Shown: piece by piece, positions 43,201 to 51,432 of the stretch
Position numbering within the stretch: the stretch's first letter is position 1
Layout of the letters: each line of letters opens with the position of its first letter
Translations under genes and position numbers: made by a program
DNA from: Luteolibacter sp. SL250
Lineage (GTDB): Bacteria; Verrucomicrobiota; Verrucomicrobiia; Verrucomicrobiales; Akkermansiaceae
Reading direction: 5' to 3'
Assembly (NCBI RefSeq): GCF_026625605.1
Contig: NZ_CP113054.1
Location: 2,914,001 to 2,978,000 of the forward strand
Length of the DNA: 64,000 nucleotides
The notes under the pieces: generated by a model
What the model was told of the DNA's origin: nothing
The model's input: the letters and a program-made list of their open reading frames with translations, nothing else
Database searches by the model: none

Positions 43201-45109
43201 AGAGCGCACCATCCGGTCCGACGCGGTTCTCGATCGGGCGGAACCAGAGGTCGCTGCTGCGGATGAATTCCGTTTCCTCCCTGCCCTTCTCCCGCTCCGC
43301 GGTGTAGGTCACTCCGTCAGGCTTCACGAAATAGTGGCTGACCAGATTCACCGTGGGCTCGCCCGTGAAGTAGCTGTAGTTCCACTTGTCCGGCCAGGCA
43401 CCGCCTTCATAGACTGCGCAACCGGCGGCGGCGGTGTAGGAACCCACCAGGTCGATCTGGACGTAGGCGAGCTGTTCCCACTTCATCAGCGGGAAAAGCT
43501 TCTGGCGGACGACCATCCCGTGCCAACTGTCGGTGCCGGGGATCTTGCCCTTCGCCAGCACGGCCTCGGGCAGGACGGTGTGGAGGAAGACGATGCCGCT
43601 GGTCGGCTGGGTCCAGAAGCACTGTCCGTCGGTGGTCATGCAGAGGCCCCATGAGTTGCCGCCCTTGCTGGAATACATCTCGATCTCGGAGCCGTCCGGC
43701 TTGAACCGCACCACGCCGGATCCGATCTTCACCGGGGCCTTCCCCTTCCCGCCCTCACCCAATGCGGTGACATCCCCGGCGCTGTAGCCGTGGGTGCCAT
43801 AGATCCAGCCGTCCAGCCCCCAGCGGAGGTTGTTGAGCACGGCGTGGGTGTCGAAGATGCCGAGGCCGGTGTAGAGTTTCGTGCGCTTGTCGGCGATTTC
43901 ATCGCCATTGGTGTCCTCGAGGAACCAGATGTCCGGAGCGGAGGAAACGATCACGCCGTTCTTGTGGAGAACGAAGCTCGTGGCGAGTTCCAGCTTGTCC
44001 GCGAAGACGTGCTTCCTGTCCATCACGCCGTCGCCGTCCGTGTCGGTCAGGATGCTGATGCGGTCCTGCGGTTCCCGCTCATACTTTCCGGGTGCGACCG
44101 AGCCGCTTTCCTTCCATGCGTCCGTGTTCGCCTTGCGCAGACCGTTGGGATACTCCGGCGTCTCCACCACCCACATGCGGCCCTTCTCGTCCCAATCGAC
44201 GTTCATCACCTTGTTGATGAGCGGCTCGGCGGCCACCAGGGAGATCTCGAACTCCGGATGCAGCTCGATCTTCGCCGCGGCCTTTTCCGGACGGGTGGGG
44301 CCGCCTTCCGGGTAGCGGAGGGCATCGCCCAGTTCCTCCGGACGGCAGAGTTCGTCGGTGTTGTCCCGCTTGCCCGCCCACGCGATGCTGCGGAGCAGGA
44401 GCGTGCGGATGGAGGTGTGGGCGAAGTTTTCGTAAAGATGGCCGGGAACGAATGCCAGCGCGCGGCGGTTGCCCGTCTCATAGGTCCACATCTGCGGCTG
44501 GATGTCGTAGATGTTCACCCGCTTGTCATCGCCCGGGTGACTCGCGTCCTTTGGCTTCGGGGTGTAGGCACCGGCCAGCACCTTCACCTCCGGGAGTACT
44601 TCCATATCGTAGTAGATCTCGTCATCGAGATCGAAGTTGGACATGCCGGTGGTGATGGGATTCTCCCGGTCGGTGAAGTAGAGGGACAGGTGGCCTTCCA
44701 GCCACTTCGTCTTTCCGAAACGCCATGATCCGCCGATGACGGTCTTGTACCAATCCGGGTCACGGGAGACCGTGCCACCATGCACGGCGACCACGCCGCC
44801 GCCGCGTTTCAGGAACTCCTCGAAGTTCTTGCGGTCCTCACCGGTGATGTTGCCGCCCTCTTCCGCGTGGATCACGACCACGTCGGTTTCAGCAAGCTGG
44901 GCCTTGGTCGGAAAGGTGTCGCCGCCGGTGGCTTTCGCGCCGCGTTCGTTGAGCAGCTTCGTCCAGTCCTTGAGAAAGGCGGGATGGTCATGCGCCCCGG
45001 GACCGTGGGTTTTCTCTCCGGACCGGATGAAGACGCGGAGAGGTTCGGCAGCGTGGCCCGCCGCCGCCAGAAGTCCGGCGACGAGGGTTCCGATGATGAA
45101 TTTTTTCAT
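40247..45109 (-). CDS. ThuA - PVC-type heme dehydrogenase - cytochrome c - ThuA multidomain protein
   Basis: A 1620-residue exported protein with a signal peptide (MKKFIIGTLVAGLLAAAGHA). Domain order: ThuA-like (22-275; PLRVFIRSGEKTHGPGAH, VVAVHGGTVS), PVC-type beta-propeller dehydrogenase (~280-690; FEISLVAAEPLINKVMNVDWDEKGRMWVVE), HEAT repeats (~700-1020), a c-type heme segment with CAICHRFGD (Cys1061), an undefined beta domain, and a second ThuA-like domain (~1400-1618; VLLAGAGSSHDFPRYFL, MLHAATWYNYPPETG). ThuA domains occur in trehalose/sucrose-type oxidation systems. Likely a periplasmic sugar dehydrogenase passing electrons to its heme. 54 bases behind the Tm-1-like gene. Confidence 0.87.
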   Translation of the reverse strand: MKKFIIGTLVAGLLAAAGHAAEPLRVFIRSGEKTHGPGAHDHPAFLKDWTKLLNERGAKATGGDTFPTKAQLAETDVVVIHAEEGGNITGEDRKNFEEFLKRGGGVVAVHGGTVSRDPDWYKTVIGGSWRFGKTKWLEGHLSLYFTDRENPITTGMSNFDLDDEIYYDMEVLPEVKVLAGAYTPKPKDASHPGDDKRVNIYDIQPQMWTYETGNRRALAFVPGHLYENFAHTSIRTLLLRSIAWAGKRDNTDELCRPEELGDALRYPEGGPTRPEKAAAKIELHPEFEISLVAAEPLINKVMNVDWDEKGRMWVVETPEYPNGLRKANTDAWKESGSVAPGKYEREPQDRISILTDTDGDGVMDRKHVFADKLELATSFVLHKNGVIVSSAPDIWFLEDTNGDEIADKRTKLYTGLGIFDTHAVLNNLRWGLDGWIYGTHGYSAGDVTALGEGGKGKAPVKIGSGVVRFKPDGSEIEMYSSKGGNSWGLCMTTDGQCFWTQPTSGIVFLHTVLPEAVLAKGKIPGTDSWHGMVVRQKLFPLMKWEQLAYVQIDLVGSYTAAAGCAVYEGGAWPDKWNYSYFTGEPTVNLVSHYFVKPDGVTYTAEREKGREETEFIRSSDLWFRPIENRVGPDGALYLVDFYNQAVIHNDTRGPLHGPANAAVRPDRDHYFGRIWKVQHKKAKKLEVPVIDRSKAADIIKASASPNSQTRLTAMRLLREGNLIKAAEPVGSGPNRTYEKFASSTTPAQRRQVLKAYGEAKDDWTRSALIAAASSHAVDYLNEVLASGAATGSLESFVANLLPEALRENPAAGARDLVLGVAGAPKAPAGLKAAILGALAGRQDIRPEVSKDLATALGKLMDDKSTLPLVLPLVANWDQKGALVERTKAAVTALDSKLKDTKSPEAVRISSARALVGVGTKESLGAVVNVLKNTGDAEGVQKAALTALAETNHIEEVVPILDHLRPSLINEAFDGILKRSEASLALLDAVGGGSIKPETFGPGNIARLRTHPDKKVADRAKELENKLNPGGKAKAEIIAKLLPEVSKPGNVENGKMLYAAACAICHRFGDVGDKDVGPPLTGMGSHGAAELLVHIVDPNREVDPSFWQWNVTTKKGEALAGVITSENSAAITLRNQGGDTEIRKDDIATRENTHRSLMPEGLDGLGGEGLRDILSYMTASEGRYRVLDLREAYTADSRRGLFANENAPGESVFFSAYGNIAAEKVPFFLMDPEKSVNGRNLLILRGGVRENIASKYPIKVEVPVDLEATRFYLLSGIAGWGFPAIKDFRPAMKVGVHFEDGRVEETVLLNGMAFGDYNKETDISGSKLVKKVVEKGQIRLIRIDVKKPGRIKKLTLESNNNGVTPVVAAITADLSSEAAEVETKTEPKELEKYDPKTTAPTGAKFQEPKVEGTLRVLLAGAGSSHDFPRYFLKEDSEILKTAGGIDVAATPNLGEALALIPQADVLVFSGNDPQYARPDFQKAINAFADAGKGLVMLHAATWYNYPPETGYNARFIGGGTRSHGKGDFDVLVVNKDHPVTKGVSAKFVINDESYRMEVPDAAKVEILTENHAEGAVHPSVWVTKDPRTKIVGITLGHAAEAHGNPDFQKLLVNAVRWVASK

Positions 45110-45163
45110 GAATGTATGGGTTGGGAAAGTAAGTAGGGGAACATTCCTGTCCCCCTCGTCGGG

Positions 45164-46393
45164 TTAAGAAAGCGGGACAGTAGTGTCGCTCTTCCTCAGT
45201 GTCATCAATTCGAGCAATTTCTCCGCGCAGGCTCTGGCGAAAGCGGGATCGTTGATCTCCAGATCCTTTTCGATGATCTCGCCCTTTACGGTGGATTTGA
45301 TGGCATCGAACAGGGCGGCATCCGCGGCGGGATCATGGAACGGCTGGCCCTCCGCGCTGATGACGCTGATGGCCTTGCGCGGGATCAGCACGGCGGATGG
45401 CGCGGTGAAGGCATTCACCTTTCCGGCGATGATCCGCCCCAGCTCCGCACACTCCTCCGGCGTGGTGCGCATGAGGGTCACCTGCGGATTATGGATGTAA
45501 AAAGTCCGGCCCGCGTATTTCTCCGGGACGGATGCCTTTTCACCGAAGTTCACCATGTCGAGGCAGCCCGGAGCGACCACGCAGGGCACGCCGGCCTTCG
45601 CGGTGGCATCCATGCGCTCCGGTCCGGCGTTCAGTACACCGCCGACGAGTTCGTCCGCCCACTCCGTGGTGGTGAGGTCCAGCACGCCCGCGACCATGCC
45701 GCTCTCGATGAGAGCCTCCATGGATCGCCCGCCGGCGCCGGTGGCGGCGAACACCAGCACCTCATAGCCGGCTTCCTCGATGATGCGCTTCGCCTCCGTC
45801 ACGCAGGCGGTGGTGTTGCCGAACATGCTGGCGACCACCAGCGGCTTCGCGTCGCCCTCGTCCACGGCGGCTTCCACCATGCCGCAGATGGCTCCCGCCG
45901 CGCGGGAAAAGATCACCCGGGAAAGGCGGTTCAGGCCCGCCACGTCCGCGATGCTGGGCATCATGACGATGTCCTTCGTCCCCAGGTAGGGCGCGACATT
46001 TCCCGCCGCCAGGGTGGAGACCATCAGCTTCGGAAAGCCGATGGGCAGTGCCCGCATCGCCGCCGTGGAGATCGCGGTGCCTCCTCCGCCCCCCAGCGAA
46101 ATGACACCATCAATGCGTTTCTCCACGGCGAGCTTTGCCAGCAAAATTCCTGCGGCCCCGGCCATCGCCGAGACACACTCGCCGCGGTCCTTGCGGGCCA
46201 TCAGCCCGTCCAAATCCAGTCCGGCGGCGGCGGCCACCTCGGTTCTCGTCACATCCGGACGGACGGAGGGATCCGCCCCCGTACCGACATCGATCAGGAG
46301 CGGTGAGTGCCCATGCGCACGGATCAGATCCGCCACGTAGGCGTGTTCCTCCCCCTTTGAATCCAGCGTTCCGAGAACCGCGATGATGGCCAT
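45164..46393 (-). CDS. Tm-1-like ATP-binding protein (UPF0261)
   Basis: A 409-residue cytoplasmic protein of the UPF0261 family. IIAVLGTLDSKGEEHAYV, DGVISLGGGGGTAISTAAM, FGNTTACVTEAKRIIEEAGYEVLVFAATGAGGRSMEALIESG and PGCLDMVNFG are the conserved family strands and phosphate-binding loops. Its homologue is the N-terminal half of tomato Tm-1, where ATP binding is known; the bacterial function is unsettled. It directly follows the TIM-barrel gene (12 bases), the homologue of Tm-1's C-terminal half. Confidence 0.9.
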   Translation of the reverse strand: MAIIAVLGTLDSKGEEHAYVADLIRAHGHSPLLIDVGTGADPSVRPDVTRTEVAAAAGLDLDGLMARKDRGECVSAMAGAAGILLAKLAVEKRIDGVISLGGGGGTAISTAAMRALPIGFPKLMVSTLAAGNVAPYLGTKDIVMMPSIADVAGLNRLSRVIFSRAAGAICGMVEAAVDEGDAKPLVVASMFGNTTACVTEAKRIIEEAGYEVLVFAATGAGGRSMEALIESGMVAGVLDLTTTEWADELVGGVLNAGPERMDATAKAGVPCVVAPGCLDMVNFGEKASVPEKYAGRTFYIHNPQVTLMRTTPEECAELGRIIAGKVNAFTAPSAVLIPRKAISVISAEGQPFHDPAADAALFDAIKSTVKGEIIEKDLEINDPAFARACAEKLLELMTLRKSDTTVPLS

Positions 46394-46405
46394 GGTGACG
46401 ACAGA

Positions 46406-47275
46406 TTACTTCTTGCGCTCCAGCGGGATCTTCTTGAACTCCCGGGTCAGGTTGGTGAGCGACTCCTCCACGCCCATCCGCTCGAGGCTGGATGCGCCGA
46501 CAAAGCCGACGCAATCCGTCGCCTGGATCACGCGGTCCGCGTCTTCCGGCGTGTTGATCGGGCCACCGTGGCAGAGGTAGAAAATGTCGTCGCGGACGGA
46601 CTTCGCGGCGTCGATGATGGCCTGGGTCCGGCGGATGGTGTCATCCCAGCCCACCACGGCGTTCGTCACACCGATGGAGCCACCGACGGTGGTGCCGACG
46701 TGGGCGATGATGGCGTCCGCTCCGGCTTTCGCCATTTCCGCGGCTTCCTCCGGGGAACCGACATAGACGATGGAAAAGAGGTCCATCTTCCGGCCCAGGG
46801 CGACCATTTCATACTCCTTCCGCACGCTCATGCCGGTCTCTTCCAGCACGCCGCGGAAGTGGCCATCGACGATGGTGTGGGTGGGGAAATTGTTCACGCC
46901 GGAGAAGCCCATTTCCTTCACCTTGCCCAGCCAGTGCCACATGCGGCGGCGCGGGTCGGTGGCGTGGACGCCGCAGATGACGGGCACCTCGTTGACTACC
47001 GGGAGCACCTCGTATTCACCGATCTCCATGGCGATGGCGTTCGCGTCGCCGTAGGCCATCATGCCCGCCGTGGAGCCGTGGCCCATCATGCGGAAGCGGC
47101 CGGAGTTGTAGATGATGATGAGGTCGGCGCCGCCTTTTTCGATGAATTTGGCGCTGATGCCCGTTCCAGCGCCGGCGGCGATGATCGCCTGGCCTTTCGA
47201 GAGCGTGTCATTGAGGCGCTCGATGACTTCCGAGCGGGTGTAGGGATTTCCGGTTCCGGTCCAAGGATTAGGCAT
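46406..47275 (-). CDS. Phosphoenolpyruvate hydrolase-family TIM-barrel protein
   Basis: A 289-residue TIM barrel of the PEP_hydrolase (PEP mutase-like) family. IIAAGAGTGISAKFIEKGGADLIIIYNSGRFRM, YGDANAIAMEIGEYEVLPVVNEVPVICGVHATDP, GFSGVNNFPTH and ADAIIAHVGTTVGGSIG are characteristic. It is first in the five-gene operon, divergent from an AraC regulator (111 bases). ATG 47275 is used; a longer in-frame reading has no family support upstream. Whether it is an enzyme or a signal protein is not known. Confidence 0.88.
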   Translation of the reverse strand: MPNPWTGTGNPYTRSEVIERLNDTLSKGQAIIAAGAGTGISAKFIEKGGADLIIIYNSGRFRMMGHGSTAGMMAYGDANAIAMEIGEYEVLPVVNEVPVICGVHATDPRRRMWHWLGKVKEMGFSGVNNFPTHTIVDGHFRGVLEETGMSVRKEYEMVALGRKMDLFSIVYVGSPEEAAEMAKAGADAIIAHVGTTVGGSIGVTNAVVGWDDTIRRTQAIIDAAKSVRDDIFYLCHGGPINTPEDADRVIQATDCVGFVGASSLERMGVEESLTNLTREFKKIPLERKK

Positions 47276-47331
47276 GAGGTCTATCCTTACGCACTGGATC
47301 CGGGGACGCCTAGCACGATTCGCGCACCTGA

Positions 47332-47346
47332 GGATATTCGATATCC
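47332..47346. promoter_or_regulatory. Perfect palindrome between AraC gene and TIM-barrel operon
   Basis: GGATAT-TCG-ATATCC is a perfect 6-bp inverted repeat with a three-base centre, lying 41 bases before the AraC start and 57 before the opposite gene. It is a candidate regulator or RNA polymerase contact site for the divergent pair; no direct evidence. Confidence 0.35.
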
Positions 47347-47386
47347 ACATTGAAATTTTCCGCCGTTTCCACGTATTCTTCCGCGA

Positions 47387-48256
47387 ATGTCCACCGAACC
47401 CCTGACCGACCGCCACATTTCCGGAGCGGAAACGCGTCAGACCATCGTGCTGGCGAACGCGGATGACCCCCGGAAGTGGCTCCGCGACGGTCCGGTATGT
47501 GCCCTGCTGAAGCAGCACCACATCGGCCATACCGGCATCATGCGGGCGGCTCCGCCGTATGAAGTGGTCCGCACCGAGCAGTCCGGCACGTTCATGCTGG
47601 CCTGCTTCGAGGGGGAAGGCGTGGTGCTGGTGGATGGCGCTTGGAAGCGGATCAGAAAGGGCCAGGCCTGCCTGCTGCCGCCCTTTGTGATGAACGCGCT
47701 CAAATGCGTGCCGGGAAAGGGCTGGAAATTCGCGTGGGTGCGGTATGACGAGTCCCGTGAATCCACCCCCATCGTCTCCGCCCTTTCCCCCGTCGCGGGA
47801 AATTTCGATCCGCTGCCCCTGAAGTTCGCCATCGAGGGCCTGCACGCGGAAGCATCCGGTGCTGGCAGCTCCGCCGCCCTCCACCATTGGACGGAGCTGA
47901 TCCACCACTACGTCCTGCGCTTCGCCCAGCCCACCCATCCGGACGACCGGTTGTGGCGGCTGTGGCAACAGGTGGAGGCGGATCTTTCACGGGCATGGAC
48001 CCTCACCGACCTCGCGGGCATTGCCCACGTCAGCGAGGAACACCTGCGGAGGCTCTGCCGCAAGGAACTGGGCCGCTCCCCCATGCAGCACGTCACCTTC
48101 CTGCGCCTCCAGAAAGCCCGCCACCTGCTGGCCACCACCCAGGAAAAGGTGGAATCCGTCGCCACCGAGGTGGGTTTCAAGAGCACCTTCAGCTTCTCGA
48201 ATACGTTCAAGAGCTGGATCGGCGTGCGCCCGTCGGATTTCCGGAGGACGAATTGA
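47387..48256 (+). CDS. AraC family transcriptional regulator
   Basis: A 289-residue regulator. The N-terminal half (VVRTEQSGTFMLACFEGEGVVLVDGAWKRIRKGQACLLPPFVMNAL) is a cupin-type ligand-sensing domain; the C-terminal half has the two helix-turn-helices, WTLTDLAGIAHVSEEHLRRLCRKELG and VESVATEVGFKSTFSFSNTFKSWIG. It is divergent from the TIM-barrel/Tm-1/ThuA operon, which it most likely controls in response to a sugar or sugar acid. ATG 47387 is the first in frame. Confidence 0.9.
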   Translation: MSTEPLTDRHISGAETRQTIVLANADDPRKWLRDGPVCALLKQHHIGHTGIMRAAPPYEVVRTEQSGTFMLACFEGEGVVLVDGAWKRIRKGQACLLPPFVMNALKCVPGKGWKFAWVRYDESRESTPIVSALSPVAGNFDPLPLKFAIEGLHAEASGAGSSAALHHWTELIHHYVLRFAQPTHPDDRLWRLWQQVEADLSRAWTLTDLAGIAHVSEEHLRRLCRKELGRSPMQHVTFLRLQKARHLLATTQEKVESVATEVGFKSTFSFSNTFKSWIGVRPSDFRRTN

Positions 48257-48405
48257 CCGATTATCTGAAGCAGGACACTCCGCCCCGCCAGATCAGGATC
48301 GCTGCCATCAGGAGAATGGCGCTGGCACGCGAAACACGGTAATGAGGAGTCCTTGATTCTGGACAGGTATGTCCCGCGCTGCCATAAGCCAGAGATCCTC
48401 CAGTC

Positions 48406-48885
48406 ATGAATATACTGACATTGGCATCGGGAATCGTTTTTTCATCATGTGCATTCGCGGATATGACGGTGGTCTTTCCGGACAACAGGAAATTCGCGGA
48501 ATCCGACGGGAGTGATTTTCTTGTGGCTTCCACCATCCCTGGTGACTTCAAGACTCCGGAGGGAGTGGTTGCTGCGACGCTGTTCCTCGGCAATCAGGTT
48601 CGGGATAAAAGGCTATCGGCCCCATTTTTTCCGGACACCCTGAGCGGATCATCGCATTTCGAGGGTGCTCAGCCCTTGGGGTCCTATTTCCGCGGCGCGC
48701 GAATCGAGGGAAAAACCTTCGTTATTTCGTTCACTGGTGAATCCATGCGCTACCTGAACAATACCGCCGGTATCCAGCAGTCCGTGAAGGGCGCATTGGA
48801 AGCGACAATCATGAAAAACTTCCCTGGAATCCAAGCGGTTTCCTATGAGATCGATGGGAAGATTGTTTCGGATTGGGATGCTTGA
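48406..48885 (+). CDS. Secreted protein, GerMN-like, unknown
   Basis: A 159-residue protein with a signal peptide (MNILTLASGIVFSSCAFA). The C-terminal part (KTFVISFTGESMRYLNNTAGIQQSVKGALEATIMKNFPGIQAVSYEIDG) has the strand-helix-strand pattern of the GerMN domain, but similarity is faint. Base composition is visibly lower in GC than the flanks. Stand-alone gene. Confidence 0.55.
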   Translation: MNILTLASGIVFSSCAFADMTVVFPDNRKFAESDGSDFLVASTIPGDFKTPEGVVAATLFLGNQVRDKRLSAPFFPDTLSGSSHFEGAQPLGSYFRGARIEGKTFVISFTGESMRYLNNTAGIQQSVKGALEATIMKNFPGIQAVSYEIDGKIVSDWDA

Positions 48886-48938
48886 AGGTAGGATGGACCA
48901 CAGCCGATTGACGCTAATCACATCATTTTTGTCACCCA

Positions 48939-49400
48939 ATGATGATTGGTCAAAATTGCTCGCAAACTGACGCGATGCCCGTGAACCATCTTCGCAGCCT
49001 CACCGGCAGCTACTACAGGATCCTTGGCTGGATTGACCTGGCATGCTCCGCCATCGCTCTCGGGATCTGCTATTGGACGGGGCACCTTGCCATCACCTTC
49101 TTTTTCACTCTTTGCTTTTGGTTGGGATCATGCCTGAAACGAGGAGTTCCCGCGGCCCGCAAATGGGCCATCGCCATCCCCATCATTGTCGGAACCATGT
49201 TTGCCATCGCACTCATCTTTCCCGGATTGAATCTGAGGCTCGCGCCATGGGGAATTGATCATACCCATCCGGCGTTCCTTCCACTCGCGGTCATCGATCT
49301 GGTGGTTCTGGCGATCCCGGGATTGATGCTTTCCGGAGATCGTGGCCTTCGTGCTTTCACTGGAGAGAAATTGACGAAGCAAGCAGGAACATGCGAATGA
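48939..49400 (+). CDS. Membrane protein, unknown
   Basis: Up to 153 residues with four hydrophobic segments (residues 26-44, 48-63, 77-93, 113-130). No recognised family. The start is ambiguous: ATG at 48939/48942, or ATG at 48975 (MPVNHLRSLT). Lower-GC neighbourhood; the codon pattern is weaker than in flanking genes. Confidence 0.5.
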   Translation: MMIGQNCSQTDAMPVNHLRSLTGSYYRILGWIDLACSAIALGICYWTGHLAITFFFTLCFWLGSCLKRGVPAARKWAIAIPIIVGTMFAIALIFPGLNLRLAPWGIDHTHPAFLPLAVIDLVVLAIPGLMLSGDRGLRAFTGEKLTKQAGTCE

Positions 49401-49445
49401 AGGTCCTATCACAGCGCCCTATGGGGAGCCACCTAGCTTGACCGT

Positions 49446-49730
49446 ATGGGGTCTCAGATAAATCCCTTCCGGAGTATTGGGATTTGCCTCGCAATCCTTT
49501 CATCGATTCTCGGCATACTGTTTGGCGTATTGTCATGGACCCTGCGTGACGGAATGGGTCCGGACTCCGTCGAGAGCCATGGATTGGAAGCACTACGACG
49601 CTTTGCCGGAGATTTTTGGCCCATGGCGCTCGTTTGTGGCGTACTTTTTGCCGCAGCGTTTCTGCTCACCAGGGTATCCCACAAGGAGGACCGCCCGACA
49701 CGACCGGCCGCAAGCCCGGATGACTGGTGA
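49446..49730 (+). CDS. Small membrane protein, unknown
   Basis: A 94-residue protein with two hydrophobic segments (FRSIGICLAILSSILGILFGVLSW and FWPMALVCGVLFAAAFLLT). No recognised family. ATG 49446. It may form a small orphan group with the two genes before it. Confidence 0.45.
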   Translation: MGSQINPFRSIGICLAILSSILGILFGVLSWTLRDGMGPDSVESHGLEALRRFAGDFWPMALVCGVLFAAAFLLTRVSHKEDRPTRPAASPDDW

Positions 49731-49850
49731 GCCAAGATACATCGAGGGCAATCCGCCTTGGCTCAGAAGCTTCGTTCGTCCCCGCCCCCGGAAAGATCGA
49801 TATCGCCAAACCGACAGAGATCTGACAATCTGGAAGTTACCCCCTTTCCC

Positions 49851-50225
49851 ATGACGCTCTCCGACAGCTCGACGCTTTCCGCCCTGATCAAGGCCTACCG
49901 GGAAGCGGTGATTTTCCAGGAAGCCGTCCCCACGGCCTTCAAGGTGGCGAAGATGTTTTCCCGGATGCGTTGGCCGAATGGCGGGTTGGTTCTGTTAGGG
50001 GTGTCCCAGGACGGTGACGTTCTCGGTGTCGATCCGTCGGATCTCGGGGAGATCTATGAGCGGTTCGGGGTTCTGTGCGCGGAGCTGACCGACAGCCGGG
50101 TGGAGATGGGGACGCTGGCCATGGGCGGAAAACTGGTGGTTTTCCTCGTTTTCAACGACATCCCCCGCCACACGAACCCGCTGATCGGCTACTCCCGGGG
50201 GATCTCGCACGTGATGCACTTCTGA
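49851..50225 (+). CDS. AlbA_2/Schlafen-like short protein, unknown
   Basis: A 124-residue protein. KVAKMFSRMRWPNGGLVLLGVSQDGDVLGVD and LAMGGKLVVFLVFNDIPRH resemble the core of the AlbA_2 (Schlafen-like) putative nucleotide/DNA-binding domain, but the protein is short and the assignment weak. The ATG at 49851 starts the domain. It precedes moxR by 137 bases on the same strand. Confidence 0.55.
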   Translation: MTLSDSSTLSALIKAYREAVIFQEAVPTAFKVAKMFSRMRWPNGGLVLLGVSQDGDVLGVDPSDLGEIYERFGVLCAELTDSRVEMGTLAMGGKLVVFLVFNDIPRHTNPLIGYSRGISHVMHF

Positions 50226-50362
50226 GACCGGTCCGGGACATCGCGGATGGCTGAAATTTCCTCCACAAAATGCCCGTTGGGCATCGCTGTCCGAATGTCA
50301 GGGACTCGCGCTTTGTCTGTTGCACTGAAGCAATGGCGTGCCAGACTCACGACCGTAAATCG

Positions 50363-51346
50363 ATGACTACAGAACTCTTGCAGGAGAAAATCGCGGAATC
50401 CAGCGGATGGATCCAGGCCGTGAAGAACGAAATGGCGCAGATCCTGGTGGGCCAGGAACGGCTGGTGGACCGGCTCCTCATCGGCCTGCTCTGCAACGGC
50501 CACATCCTGCTCGAAGGGGTTCCCGGCCTGGCGAAAACGCTGGCGGTGAAGGCGCTTTCCGGCTCGCTCCACGCCAGTTTCGCCCGGTTCCAGTTCACCC
50601 CCGACCTCCTTCCCGCCGACCTTGTCGGCACGATGGTCTATCACCCGCACGATGCGAAATTCGAGCCGAAGCTGGGGCCGATCTTCAACAACCTGATCCT
50701 CGCGGACGAAATCAACCGCGCCCCGGCGAAGGTCCAGTCCGCCCTGCTGGAAGCCATGCAGGAGCGGCAGGTGACCCTGGGGGAACGTTCCTACCTGCTG
50801 CCGGAGCCGTTCCTGGTGCTGGCCACCCAGAACCCCATCGACCAGGAGGGCACCTACCAGCTTCCTGAGGCGCAGCTTGACCGTTTCCTGCTGAAGGTGA
50901 CCGTCGGCTACCCGACCAAGGACGAGGAGCTGACGATCCTCAACCGGATGGCAACTTCCGCGCCGTCCTACAAGACCCAGACCGTCGCCACCCCGGAGCA
51001 GGTCGCCGCCTCCCGCGCACTGGTGAACGAGATCTACATCGACCCGGCGGTCCAGACTTACATCGTGGAAATCATCCACGCGACCCGCTTCCCGGCCACG
51101 GTGGATGCTCCTTTGAAGAACCTCATCCGCGCCGGTGCCTCCCCGCGGGGAACCATCAACCTGGCGCTGACCGCCCGCGCCCGCGCGTTCATGCAGGGCC
51201 GTGCGTTCGTCACCCCGCAGGACGTGAAGGACATGGCACTGGACGTCCTCCGCCACCGGATCCTCCTCACCTATGAGGCGGAGGCCGAGGAAATGACCAC
51301 GGACACCATCATCAACCGCCTGCTGGCGAAGGTGGCGGTGCCTTGA
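50363..51346 (+). CDS. moxR: MoxR-type AAA+ ATPase
   Basis: A 327-residue AAA+ chaperone-like ATPase. Walker A is GVPGLAKT (52-59), Walker B LILADEINRAP, sensor 1 VLATQNPIDQEGTYQLPEAQLDRF, and the C-terminal lid has SPRGTINLALTARARAFM. MoxR proteins work with VWA proteins to mature or activate envelope and cytoplasmic complexes. It heads the Bat-type operon (DUF58, DUF4381-like, two VWA proteins, BatD). ATG 50363 is chosen as the family N-terminus starts there. Confidence 0.92.
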   Translation: MTTELLQEKIAESSGWIQAVKNEMAQILVGQERLVDRLLIGLLCNGHILLEGVPGLAKTLAVKALSGSLHASFARFQFTPDLLPADLVGTMVYHPHDAKFEPKLGPIFNNLILADEINRAPAKVQSALLEAMQERQVTLGERSYLLPEPFLVLATQNPIDQEGTYQLPEAQLDRFLLKVTVGYPTKDEELTILNRMATSAPSYKTQTVATPEQVAASRALVNEIYIDPAVQTYIVEIIHATRFPATVDAPLKNLIRAGASPRGTINLALTARARAFMQGRAFVTPQDVKDMALDVLRHRILLTYEAEAEEMTTDTIINRLLAKVAVP

Positions 51347-51351
51347 GGAAA

Positions 51352-51432
51352 GCACGAAATCCCAAGCACGAAATCCGAATCGGCAGACCTTCACCACACC
51401 AATCTTGGTTTTGAATTTGGTGCTCAGGATTT
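51352..51432. repeat. Intergenic inverted/direct repeat element (PVC-type)
   Basis: GCACGAAATCC occurs twice in tandem (51352-51362, 51366-51376). AAATCCCAAGCACGAAATCC (51357-51376) pairs with GAATTTGGTGCTCAGGATTT (51413-51432) as a 20-bp inverted repeat with four mismatches and a 36-base centre. It fills the 100-base gap between moxR and the DUF58 gene. Similar CGAAATCC-type repeats are known in PVC genomes. Confidence 0.6.
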
